From contig NC_051083.1 of the NCBI RefSeq assembly GCF_004664715.2, forward strand, positions 120,144,413 to 120,208,412: a stretch of 64,000 nt of DNA, given 5' to 3'. Positions 10,905 through 20,482 of the stretch are shown piece by piece. Below the pieces are notes generated by a model. It worked only from the letters and a program-made list of their open reading frames with translations. It was not told where the DNA came from and ran no database searches. This DNA comes from Peromyscus leucopus (lineage: Eukaryota; Chordata; Mammalia; Rodentia; Cricetidae). The position numbers were made by a program, and so were the translations under genes. Numbering within the stretch: the first letter of the stretch is position 1; every line of letters begins with the position of its first letter.

Positions 10905-11286
10905 TGCTGTGGGATGGTCTGTATGTCAAATTACTCTGATTGGTCAATAAATAAAACACTGATTGGCCAGTGGCTAGGCAGGAAGTATAGGCGGGACTAA
11001 CAGAGAGGAGAAAAGAAAGAATAGGAAGGCAGAAGGAGTCACTGCCAGCCACTGCCATGACAAGCAGCATGTGAAGATGCCGATAAGCCTGAGCCACATG
11101 GCAAGGTATAGATTTATGGAAATGGATTAATTTAAGCTATAAGAACAGTTAGCAAGAAGCCTGCCATGGCCATACAGTTTGTAAGCAATATAAGTCTCTG
11201 TGTTTACTTGGTTGAATCTGAGCAGCTGTGGGACTGGCAGGTTACAAAGATTTTTCCTGACTGTGGGCAAGGCAGGAAAACTCTAG

Positions 11287-11291
<5 letters not shown>
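10905..11291 (+). mobile_element. Solo ERV LTR (mys-like, copy 2)
   Basis: A TG...CA element (TGCTGTGGGATGGTCTGTAT ... CTCTAGCTACA) homologous to 318-672 and 61068-61421. It is longer than the other two partly because a GATTGG-containing segment occurs twice at 10936-10978, giving two inverted CCAAT-type motifs instead of one. The 3' edge runs straight into a (CA)n array, so the target duplication cannot be read. Confidence 0.8.

Positions 11292-11338
<47 letters not shown>
11289..11338. repeat. (CA)n microsatellite
   Basis: A perfect CA run beginning at the last bases of the solo LTR. Confidence 0.95.
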
Positions 11339-11340
<2 letters not shown>

Positions 11341-11465
11341 GAAATTAAAGTGAGATTGTCTGTGAGAGGAAGGAGACTAACAGAATGGGTGAGGGTGAGG
11401 GAAGGGGAGGGTATGGGAATGAATACAGTTAACACATGATATACTTGAATGAAAATGTCTGCTTT

Positions 11466-12360
11466 TTATTGAAAATAGATACTTCTCTCATACAATACAA
11501 TACGAATCCACTACAATTTCCTTTCCCTCCACTCCTCCTGGCTCACCCCACCTCCCCTCTCCCCAGACACACTCCCTGTCTGTTTCCTTTTCAAAAAAAG
11601 AGCAGTCCTCCAAGAGATTGCAGCCAGACAGGACAAAACAAGATTCAATAAGACAAGGCAAAACCCCTCATATCCAGGCTGGATAAGGCATCCAATACGA
11701 GTAAAAGAGTCCCAAGAGCAGGCAAAAGAGTCAGAGATACCCACTCCCACTGTTAGGAGTCCCACAAGAACACCAGCTATAACACATATGCACAGGACTG
11801 GCACAGACCCATGCAGGCCCTGTGAGCCCATGTGAGCTCTCCTTAGTTGATTTGGTGGGCCATGTTCTCCTGGAGTCCTCAATCAAGGCCTGGGCCTCAA
11901 GTTAAACCAAACATTGATTAGCCACTCCCACAAGTTCTGTGCCACTATTGCCCCAGGTCTAGGGTTTTGTGGCTGGGTAACTATCCAGGTTTCTCTTCCC
12001 ATAGCCTGAAGAATATCTTCCTACACCAAAGAGAAGAGAACACATGGCTGAAGGCTCCATGCAGGTACCAGCTGGACCTCTCTTCATTCAGTGAGCTGTG
12101 TGGATGTTGTCCTCAGCAATGGATGGGGCCCGATGATTAGTTTTCAGAGAGTGACCTTCTGTCTTAGCATTAGTCGGGGCTTAGTGATTTCCACAGGACC
12201 CCCTCAGCCAACAAATGAAAGGAATTTAACTTAGTCCCACCACTGAAAACCTTGGTTGGCTATAAAAGATGGCCAGTTCAGACTCCATATCCTCCATTAC
12301 TAGGAGTCCTCACTGGGGTCACCCTCATAGATTCTAGGAAGTTTCCAAAAAATGTCTTTA
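11466..12360 (-). mobile_element. L1 (Lx-type) 3' UTR
   Basis: Antisense L1 3' UTR. The reversed AATAAA end (TTTTTATTGAAAATAG) is at 11465-11480, then a C-rich tract that is G-rich polypurine on the minus strand (11525-11570), then 'gagtcccaagagcaggcaaaagagtcagag' and 'gactccatatcctccattactaggagtcc'. The same UTR appears in sense at about 40900. The 123-aa minus ORF at 11511-11882 is an artefact of this UTR. Confidence 0.75.
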
Positions 12361-12524
12361 TGAAACTCATCACCATACACAATGAATGTGCATTAGGAAA
12401 AGTCTTGTATTCTAAGGAAATGAAACCACAATTTTAAAACCATACAAGGGCTATATAATTCGCAGCTACTCTGTTGGCTGGGGCAGGATCCCAAATCTGA
12501 GGCCAGCTTTTACTACCCAGCAAG

Positions 12525-12526
<2 letters not shown>

Positions 12527-12592
<66 letters not shown>
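12527..12592. repeat. (CT)n microsatellite, 66 bp
   Basis: A perfect TC array. It is GA on the minus strand. Confidence 0.97.
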
Positions 12593-12594
<2 letters not shown>

Positions 12595-12704
12595 TCCCTC
12601 CCCTGTCACATACACACACACATAAAAATGTATGTGTCCAACATGAAGCTAGGTCCTGTTGGAAGATGCAAGTTTTAATAACAATAATAATCATTTAGTG
12701 TGTG

Positions 12705-12790
12705 GGTTGTAATCCCCATTCAAAGATGGAGAAGTGAAGACTCGAGGATTTAAAAATGTTGCCTATGATCAAATTTCTGATAGCCAATGA
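12705..12790 (-). repeat. MIR SINE, reversed
   Basis: TAATCCCCATTCAAAGATGG followed by 'agaagtgaagactcgaggatttaaaaatgttgcctatgatcaaat' matches the reversed conserved MIR core in order. Confidence 0.5.
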
Positions 12791-12792
12791 GA

Positions 12793-13385
12793 AATAGAGA
12801 TAGTGACAAAAGACAGTCCTGTAGTTATGTACTCTGCTCTGACACATGTTGCCTTTCTCAAGCCCTTTTATGGACCCTGGAGGCTTCTAGAAGCACAGGA
12901 AAAATAGGAGTCAGGAGTGCCTTAGTATTCCAAGTTGTCAGGGGACCTGTAATGCTCAGTACATTCATTTCAACTGTCTATGTTGCTTTCTCAATGCTGT
13001 CATTCACTCTGGGGTACAGGGATCTCCAAGGAGACAGTGCACATTCTGGCTGTCAGCTCTTGGTACCTCCACCTTGATACTTTTAAAAGATTTATACTGC
13101 TTGGTTCATTTCCTTGGCTTTTAGATATTGCTTTTATGCTGGACACTTTGATCCTTTGGTACATTTAGATTGGAAATTGGACTCTAGTTTCACAAACCAT
13201 AGTGTTCAAAGCTCATGGAATTTGGGGGTTAGAATATTTGTCTGTCCCAGGAGGGTGGAAAGGATTGCTATGAAAAGCTTTCTTCTAGATGTGATATGGT
13301 CCTGGTTATGAACACACAGCAGCTGTGGCTACCTGCACAAAAAGGACATGAAAATGTGTGTGTGGGGGGGGTCAGCAGGACAAAA
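12793..13385. other. No recognisable element
   Basis: Three overlapping short + ORFs (62-96 aa) are present with no domain. There is a short G-run at 13360-13370. Confidence 0.5.
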
Positions 13386-13387
13386 TG

Positions 13388-13697
13388 AGGGCTGGAGAGA
13401 TGGTTCAGCCATTAAAGGCTAGGCTCACTGCCAAAAATAATATTAAAGAAAACAATAACAAAGAGAAAAATAAATACAGATAGCTGGGCATGGTGGTGCT
13501 TACTTGTCATCCCAGCACTGGAGAGGCAGAGGCAGGGAGAGTCCTCTGGTTCAGTGTTCAGTCAGCCTATCAAAATCAGCAATTGGCAGGTCCCAGTGAG
13601 AAGCCCTTTCTTAAAAACAAGGAATAATACCTGAAATTGACCTCTGGCCTCCACATACATGGTCACACACACGTGAGCTCACCAACACACATTCATC
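13388..13697 (+). repeat. B4-like composite SINE (tRNA head, B1 part)
   Basis: GGCTGGAGAGATGGTTCAGC at 13390, an A-rich joint, then B1-like AGCTGGGCATGGTGGTGCTT and 'catcccagcactggagaggcagaggcaggg', then the 'gacctctggcctccacatacatg' tail. Confidence 0.65.

Positions 13698-13698
<1 letters not shown>

Positions 13699-13759
<61 letters not shown>
13699..13759. repeat. (GA)n microsatellite
   Basis: A perfect AG array following the B4-like tail. Confidence 0.97.
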
Positions 13760-13765
<6 letters not shown>

Positions 13766-14188
13766 TACAGAGTTCTCAGTGATAATGGGGAGTTCTGGAG
13801 TCATTTTAGATAGATAGGGATGCTACTAAGCATTTAGGAGCTTACACCACTGAACACATCTTATACCCTGGTTGAAAGTCTGTGGTAGAAATGTGGTGGG
13901 GACAGTTGAAGTGATGAGGAAGCTGTTGAAAGCAGAGAAATGAGTGAGTCCTGACTCCTTTTGACACTGTGTACTTGGCTAGGTGTTTGGCCTGTCAGAT
14001 TTCAACTTCCTCATCTACAGAAAACCCAGTTCCTTTTATATAGGAAGGAAATATTTAAAGATGGAGAATAAGTTTAAGAATCACTGAAAGTGTGAATAAG
14101 TGGTCTGTATGAAGATGCCAAGAGATTTGACCAATGAAGAAAAACAAGGAAAGAGGACACTCAGTAGCACAAGTCAACAGAAGCACAT
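13760..14188. other. No recognisable element
   Basis: Read on both strands. No repeat family or coding signal could be supported. Confidence 0.45.
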
Positions 14189-14190
14189 AC

Positions 14191-14894
14191 TATGGTGATA
14201 TTTTATTTGTGCTGAAATGTGATTTTATTTGTATGTTAATAAATAAAAGTGCCTGGTGGTCAGAGCTAATAACAAGCCATTTAGCAGAAGTCTGGCAGTA
14301 GTAGCACATGCCCTTAATCTTGATCACATGACAGGCAGATCTCGGTGTGTTCAAGGACACCACCAGCATGGAGACACACACCTTTAATTTCAATACCAAA
14401 CATAGAGACTTGGAGGTCTGTATAGATGGGCAGTGACGAGGAGGTCATGTGGCTGGATTTACAACCAATGAGAAGGCAGAACAGAAAGTCAATAAAAAGA
14501 CAGACACACAGGAAGTAGGTTTCTTTTTCTCAGGGGAAGGACAGAAGCAGCAGTGGTGGTAAGAAGGCAGTCTTGGTCTCAGCTCATAGCTACTGCCCTC
14601 TGACCTCTGGGGCTTTTAACTCTGCATTTGGCTCTGTTTCTTATTTAATAAACCATTAAAAAAAAAAAAGCCGGGTGGTGGTGGCACACGCCTTTAATCC
14701 CAGCACTCGGGAGGCAGAGCCAGGCGGATCTCTGTGAGTTCGAGGCCAGCCTGGACTACCAAGTGAGTTCCAGGAAAAGGCGCAAAGCTACAGAGAACCC
14801 TGTCTCGAAAAACCAAAAAACAACAACAACAACAAAAAAAACAAAACAAAACAACAACAACAACAAAAAACCATTTAGAATTACATCTACAACA
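14191..14894 (+). mobile_element. LTR-like composite with B1-derived modules (second type)
   Basis: Opens with TATGGTGATATTTTATTTGT and 'aataaataaaagtgcctggtggtcagagc', then has decayed B1-like modules ('gtagtagcacatgcccttaatc'; 'gagacacacacctttaattt'). It ends in TTTAATAAACCATT...TAGAATTACATCTACAACA. The opening and the 'tcagagc' motif are shared with the elements at 61600 and 62233 (reversed). Flanks CACATA / CACAAA are only an approximate duplication. A younger B1 sits near its 3' end. Confidence 0.6.
14670..14867 (+). repeat. Young B1 SINE
   Basis: Near-consensus B1 (GCCGGGTGGTGGTGGCACAC ... GAACCCTGTCTCGAAAAACC) with intact CpGs and a long A/CAA tail to about 14867. It splits the 3' end of the composite: AAACCATT occurs at 14650-14657 and 14868-14875. 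An A12 run lies between the left copy and the B1 head, so the insertion point may have been A-rich already. Confidence 0.9.
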
Positions 14895-16268
14895 CACAAA
14901 GATACATTTACACATGTCTAGGAGTAGGCCCTGGGAATCCCCTAAGCAGCTCTCATGGAGATAGCAAATAGCACAGACTTGAAGAGGAGCAGAGTGTGGG
15001 GAAAGAAGGAGATAGGACCCAAGAGAGAAGTAATGTTGCATTGTGATGCCTACACACCCATGTCATGTCTAGCTCTGAGTCTTCTCACCCCTTGTTTCTC
15101 CCTGGTTCTCCATTTTCCCATATGAAAAGTATGGAAATTCTGTCATTGCTATTGGTGGGGTTAAGTATTCCAGGTGAAACAGCTGTCCTAAAATGTCAAG
15201 GCAAGGAGGGCTTGTTGGAGTCAGGCAGTCCAACTGCCAGAAGCGATGCTGCTGCCATACTGTAAGGAGAAAGATGGCAGTTTGAGATCTTGCAGACCGG
15301 GTTTGGAGAAAACACAGGTAGACGAGGGGCTGAGGTAACCATTTGGACAGGAGAAGCTTAGTGAAGACTTTCTCCAATTTTCCTGTCAGTCTTTCTCCAA
15401 ATTTCCTGTCACCCTTGACCCCAGCCCAGGCTTATCATGATCATTGAAAGAGAAACTTCATCTAGAAAGTGGTTTTACATCTACAGTATCTCTCACAGTA
15501 GGACTTCCTCCCAGCCATGCCTTCAGGAATTTTTCATTGGCTTCTACCATCAACAGACATCTGTGCAAAGATCCAGAGACGGCTGGCTAACCTGTTTAAT
15601 TTTTAAATGAATGAATTGCAACACAAGTAGTCTTTTTTTCATTCTTGAAACATAGTATGAGTAAAATTGCTATAATAACAATATGGAGACATTCATAGCA
15701 AATCATTAGAGAAATTCCATTTTCTCTCAGCAAACACAGTTTAAGCACTCAACATCGATGCTTCTTAGGATTTATAGCTGACTAGGGAGCAATTAAGACT
15801 GGTTTTTTAATGAATACAAACAAACCCAGGGGTTTTTTTCCTAGGAAGAACGACTAAGTAATGGGTTTCAGATTTAATTTAAGATCTCATTCATGTATCT
15901 TCTTTGAATAAAACATATTTGCAGGTAAATTCTTAACATACATATCAATTGCAACATGCTATGTTAACCTCCTTCTCACTCATGAAAATGCATGGAGTAG
16001 CCCACAGATTTTTGAATGACTATTAAACAGTTAAACTTTATCAGCTGTTCCATAGAAATAGGGACTCCCCATGAAAGACTGAATTAACTAAACTTCATCT
16101 TCTGGTGAACTCTGTCCAGTGGCAATTTAGAATGTAGTATCTTTAGTAACCTGTATCTAAATCTATCCCCTAGAGAACAACTGAGGCCCAGATGGCTCTG
16201 CATTAGTCCCTTTCAGGGTTATATGCACACTCCACATTCCCTAACTGCCAGAATTCCCATGGCCCCTG
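14895..16268. other. Repeat-poor stretch
   Basis: No transposable element was recognised. A near-tandem pair of TTTCTCCAA-TTTCCTGTCA units occurs at 15370-15410. About 15600-16100 is AT-rich with several TAAT-type sites. No coding signal. Confidence 0.5.
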
Positions 16269-16269
16269 G

Positions 16270-16416
16270 TTTTTTTCAAGACAGAGTTTCTCTGTGTAGT
16301 TTTGGTGCCTGTCCTGGATCTCGCTCTGTAGACCAGACTGTCCTTGAACTCACAGAGATCTGCCTGGCTCTGCCTCCCAAGTGCTGGGATTAAAGGTGTG
16401 GGTTACTGCCCTGATT
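16270..16416 (-). repeat. B1 SINE
   Basis: A reversed B1 with T-rich tail: CAAGACAGAGTTTCTCTGTG, 'ccttgaactcacagagatctgcctggctctgcctcccaagtgc', then GGGATTAAAGGTGTGGGTTA. Confidence 0.9.
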
Positions 16417-16560
16417 TTTTTTTCTTAAGCTATTAACTCCTCTGGCCATTTCAGCATCTCTCCCTGCAAATACTTTGCAAAATTCCCTAGATAATTATTA
16501 CTAGACATTACAAGGGATTCTTTTACTCAGAAACAGTTTAAACTTACCAGTCTAGGTCCA

Positions 16561-16928
16561 AGTTGCTTTTCCTGTTACTGTGATAAAATATTCTGACAGA
16601 AGACACTTAGGAAAGAAGAGGTTTATTTTATCAAACAGTTCATGGTATAGTCAATTACAATGGGAAAAAATCAAGGCAGCAGGAGCTTGATGTAGCTGGT
16701 CACATCACAACCACAATTAAGAGACAGGGATGGATGAGGGCTGCTGCTCATCTCATTTCCTCCAGGATTCTAGTCAGGGAAAGGTGCCCCCTACAGTGGA
16801 CTTGCCTTCCTATTTCAATGAAAACAATCAAGATGATCCCTTACAGAAGTGCTTAGAAGCCCTCTCCAAGGTGATTCTAGATTGTGTTATGTCTCCACGT
16901 AACACTAACTGTAACACTAACCATCACA
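16561..16928 (-). mobile_element. MaLR-type LTR
   Basis: Reversed MT/ORR1-group LTR: AGTTGCTTTTCCTGTTACTG, 'tgataaaatattctgacagaagacacttaggaaagaagaggtttatt', ending near AACACTAACCATCACA. The 73-aa ORF at 16730-16951 is inside it and is not a gene. Confidence 0.6.
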
Positions 16929-17954
16929 GTTTGGATTCTCTGGACAGCTGAGATGGGCTTTGAAGGACATGTTTACTCAGAGTAATATTTATGAAAGGTG
17001 ATGGGGTCTGGGGACAGCAGTAGGCAGGCAGACCCTCTAGGCCACGTGCAGTTCTAGCATCTGTGACAGGAGCAGCAGCAAGTAGAACTGGAGACATAGA
17101 GGATCGGATGTCAGTGCAGCTTGGAGAAATTCTGACCAGAACACAGGGAACCTCTGGCCCCAGGCATTCTCATGGAGGTCCCTGGGCACTCCTCACTGCC
17201 TTCTCAGTCCCTGGCTGCAGGCAGCTTGGCTCTTACTTAAGGTTGTAGCAGACTCCCAAGGCACTGCAGCCAACTTCACTCTATGTGTGCCTGGCCATAG
17301 GCAACCTGTAGGAAGAGCTCAGCATCCCATCTGTACTCCAGCCAGGAGAATAAATATAGGTTTCAAGCTATAGCTATAAATCTCAGAATTTGAAATTTTA
17401 AGTGATACACTTCAAAAAGGATATCCCCAGTGGCTTTAATGACTTGTAGGTGTATTAGTATTCAGAACAATGCTGGCAAGAGGAAATTTTCCACTGGGAA
17501 AATTCTATAGCACTCAGATTAGATGCAATATTCTTCACTAAGATTTTAAGAGGATTAATTATTAAATATATAATTTGGAAACCTCAGGAGTGACTGAAAT
17601 TATTTGCTTCATTTAAGACAGTATTTGAAACTTCCAATATATGGGAATGTTTGTGATGTGCTTAATAGCAATCTTTTAACCAGTTAAGTGGAAGGTGATC
17701 TATCCTACCAAAACTGGACAAATCTGTGAAGGACTTTTCATTTATCATGGAAAGTATCATGACTTAGATGAAGCTTTTTGTTGTATGAAGCGGCTATTTG
17801 CCATCACCAATGATTAGAATATCTGTGTTTCTTAATTTTTGTGTTTTCAGGCACAAATTAATTTTTCTGTCCTAGTGGGAAGTGTGGTTAATCAGCACAT
17901 ACCTGTTTTGTTTTGCTCATAATCCTTAAAATAACCCTAGAAAACAGTAGTTTT
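16929..17954. other. Repeat-poor stretch
   Basis: No repeat family was recognised. 17030-17280 is locally GC-richer than its surroundings. No coding signal. Confidence 0.45.
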
Positions 17955-18050
17955 TTTTTTTAACTTATCCCTGTACAGGGGAGCAAATCCAGGGCCTCAT
18001 GCATGGCAGGCAAGCACTCTACCAAACTGAGCCGTATCCCTGTCCCCCTG
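17955..18050 (-). repeat. ID-type SINE, reversed
   Basis: A T-run, then AGGGCCTCATGCATGGCAGG, CAAGCACTCTACCAAACTGA and 'gccgtatccctgtcccc'. This is the reversed ID head with its B-box and A-box region. Confidence 0.75.
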
Positions 18051-18559
18051 GGTAATGTTTTGACGTCCATTTATGGAACATAGGAATTTAGGTAGGGGAA
18101 TTAGTTCTACTCTAACAAAAACTGATGAAACTCAGATCTATTAGATTCTAGAGATGATACTACATTGCTAATTGTTAGAAGGTCTGTCACAAATTCCTCA
18201 TTGACAGGAAAGTAAGGGATCTGATATTATCCACAGTAATTGATCTCTACTTAAGATTACTCTTTATTGACTTTAGAAAGCCTGGCCAACTCCCTTGAAT
18301 ACTACATCAGATTTTTATGTGTAAGTGGATTTGTGGATAAATAAAAGTAATTTTTTCAAATTTTAACTCTCTCTCTCAGTTTGGTAATTGTTTTTGGCTT
18401 GAATCTGTTCTGACTGGATAATAAAATCATAAAATTTCAATGAGTTTAAACTTCTGGCCTAGGATATGAGTGATCTTGTTATTTGTTCCATAGGCAGTTA
18501 AAAGTGACATGTGTTATGCTATGGTTTAGTAGAGTGTCTGAGCCGCTGGAACTGGAGTT
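18051..18559. other. No recognisable element
   Basis: Read on both strands. No repeat or coding signal could be supported. Confidence 0.45.
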
Positions 18560-18744
18560 CTGTCTGTGAGATACCATGTAGACTTTTCTACAAATGTCAA
18601 TTGGATCCTGTAGCTTGATAGTATTGCTGATTTCTTCTCTATTCTTGCTGACATTTTGTCTACTTTTTTCCTATCAATTATTGCTACTAGCAACTGGGTT
18701 ATTAACCTATGGATATATGTTTGTCTATTATCTTGTAAGTTTTG
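18560..18744 (-). mobile_element. Ancient L1M ORF2 fragment
   Basis: Antisense ORF2 text: 'tctacaaatgtcaattggatcctgtagcttgatagtattgctgatttc', then TTTTGTCTACTTTTTTCCTATC and AATTATTG. This order matches L1M antisense ORF2. Confidence 0.5.
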
Positions 18745-19540
18745 TTTTTTTAAATAAATATTTTTATTTTATAATTAGTTTAATTTTACATATCAGCCAC
18801 AGATTCCCCTGTCCTCCATCCTCCCACCCCCTAGCCTTCCCCCCAATCTACCCCCCATTCCCACCTCCTCCAAGGTAAGGTCTCCCCCTGGGGATTCAGC
18901 TCAACCTGGTAGATTCAGTTGAGGCTGGTCCAGTACCCTCCTCCCTGCACTAAGGCTGAGCAAAGTGTCTCAGCACAGGCCCTAGGTTATAAAAAGCCAG
19001 CTCATACACCAAGGACAGGTCTCAGTCCCACTGCCTGGGGGGCCTCCTAAACAGTTCAAGCTCATCAACTGTCTCACTTGTCCAGAGGGCCTGGTCCAGT
19101 TCCATGGGGGCTCCACAGCTACTGATTCACAGTTCATGTGTTTCCACTAGTTTGGCTACTTGTCCCTGTGCTTTTTCCAATCTTGGTCTCGATATCTCTT
19201 GCTCATATAATCCCTCCTCTCTCTCCCTGGTTGGACTCCTGGAGCTCCACCTGGGGTTTGGCTGTGGATCTCTGCATCTATTTCCACCAGTCACTGGATG
19301 AGAGTTCTATCATGACAGTTAGGGTTTTCGGCCATCAGATCACCAGAGTAGGTCAGCTCAGGCACTCTCTCAATCATTGCCAGTAGTCTATAGTGGAGGT
19401 ATCTTTGTGGATTTCTGGGGACCTCTCTAGCACTCTGCTTCTTCCTATTCCCATGGGGTCTTCATTTAACATGGTGTCTCTTTCCTTGTTCTCCCACTCT
19501 GTTCCTGATCCAGCTGGGACCTCCTGCTCCCCCTAAGCTC
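18745..19540 (-). mobile_element. L1 3' UTR, 3' part of a 5'-inverted insertion
   Basis: Starts with a T-run and TAAATAAATATTTTTATTTT, then the reversed polypurine tract (18800-18870) and L1 3' UTR. Landmarks are 'ctggagctccacctggggtttggctgtgg' and 'gatcaccagagtaggtcagctcaggcactctctc', which also occur at 58740-58920. At 19540 the orientation flips. Confidence 0.8.
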
Positions 19541-19983
19541 AACTATAGATCTACAGTAATAAAAACAGCTTGGTACTGGCATAAAAACCAACATGTGGAC
19601 CAATGGAACTGAACTGAAGACCCTGACATTAATCCGCATGCCTATGAACATATGATTTTTGACAAAGAAGAAGCCAAAACTGTACAATGGAAAAAAAAGA
19701 AAGCAACTTCTTTTTTTTTGTTGTTTGTTTGTTTTTCAAGACAGGATTTCTCTGTGTAGCTTTGGAACCTGTCCTGGAACTCACTCTGTAGCTCAGGCTG
19801 GCCTCAAACTCACAGAGATCTGCCTGCCTCTGCCTCCCAAGTGCTGGGATTAAAGCCATGCACCACTACCACCTGGCAAGAAAGCATCTTCAACAAAATG
19901 GTGCTGGCATAACTGGATGTCAACATGTAGAAGACTGCAAATAGATCCACATCTGTCACCATGCACAAAACTTAAGTCCAAAT
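19541..19983 (+). mobile_element. L1 ORF2 segment, inverted 5' part
   Basis: Sense-strand ORF2: CTACAGTAATAAAAACAGCT, 'tggtactggcataaaaaccaacatgtggaccaatgg', 'caaaatggtgctggcataactggatg'. It abuts the antisense 3' UTR directly, as expected from twin priming. Its reading frame is broken by the B1 and by substitutions. Confidence 0.8.
19710..19877 (-). repeat. B1 SINE inside L1
   Basis: A near-consensus reversed B1 with flanking duplications AAGAAAGCAACTT (19697-19709) and AAGAAAGCATCTT (19878-19890). It is therefore younger than the L1. Confidence 0.92.
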
Positions 19984-20301
19984 TGTAGTGGGTAGCCATT
20001 CCAGCTTGGATCTGGAAGTTCCAACCCCCATCGAGACTCTGGCAACTGTCACGCCTACGAGGCGGGGCAAGGGGAGGCGCCTGGAGACCCGAGAGCTGGA
20101 TGGGCCAGTGCTCTCTCTGTGCGCTCTCTCGGTGCCCGGACGCTGAACGGTGAAGGTGGACTGTGCAGAGCTCGGGAGAACACCGCTGGACTGCGTTACA
20201 CCTTCCCCAGACCCTGCGACCTACCTTTCACTTAATTTGTGAGTTACGCCATTAAATAAATATCCTTTTAACTACGTGGAGTGGCCAAAATAATATCTCC
20301 A
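19984..20301 (+). mobile_element. CpG-rich ERV 5' LTR
   Basis: Begins TGTAGTGGGTAGCCATTCCA and ends near ATCTCCA. It is rich in CpG (for example ACGAGGCGGGG, GCCCGGACGCTGAACGG), unlike anything else in the window. A polyadenylation signal AATAAA lies at about 20254. A primer-binding-site-like sequence follows at 20307. Only the LTR and a few leader bases remain. It abuts the inverted L1 segment. No TSD is clear. Confidence 0.65.
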
Positions 20302-20306
20302 ATATC

Positions 20307-20316
20307 TGGCGCCCAA
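20307..20316 (+). other. Primer-binding-site-like sequence (tRNA-Lys type)
   Basis: TGGCGCCCAA sits 5 bp downstream of the inferred LTR end. It matches the start of the tRNA-Lys-type PBS used by betaretrovirus-like ERVs. The match stops there and gives way to repeats of CCAATATCT, so the leader is broken. Confidence 0.55.
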
Positions 20317-20482
20317 TATCTGCCAATATCTCCAATATCTGCCTCCAAAGCCTGGTTCTCATCCACTTTTACACCACTTTTGTTCAGCAGAATGGGCTTT
20401 TTTCCCTCCATATCCAGGTCTTAATCTATGGACATAGTGTCTGAATGGAGAATGGTGGGCTTTGAAATATCAGCCTAATAAT

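Larger units (their letters stand above)
10705..11460 (+). mobile_element. L1 (Lx-type) 3' end, split by a solo LTR
   Basis: ORF2 C-terminal and 3' UTR sequence is at 10720-10904 (GCCATAAAGAAGAACAAAAT; 'ctgatgcaactggagagaatcatgttaag'; 'gctcagaaagacaaacatcatg'). It resumes at 11339 with a G-rich 3' UTR ('gggtgagggaaggggagggtatggg'). Removing the LTR and CA array restores one L1 end. Confidence 0.75.

Noticed and set aside
11511..11882. 123-aa minus ORF
   Set aside because: It lies entirely in an L1 3' UTR that recurs at 38757-39150.
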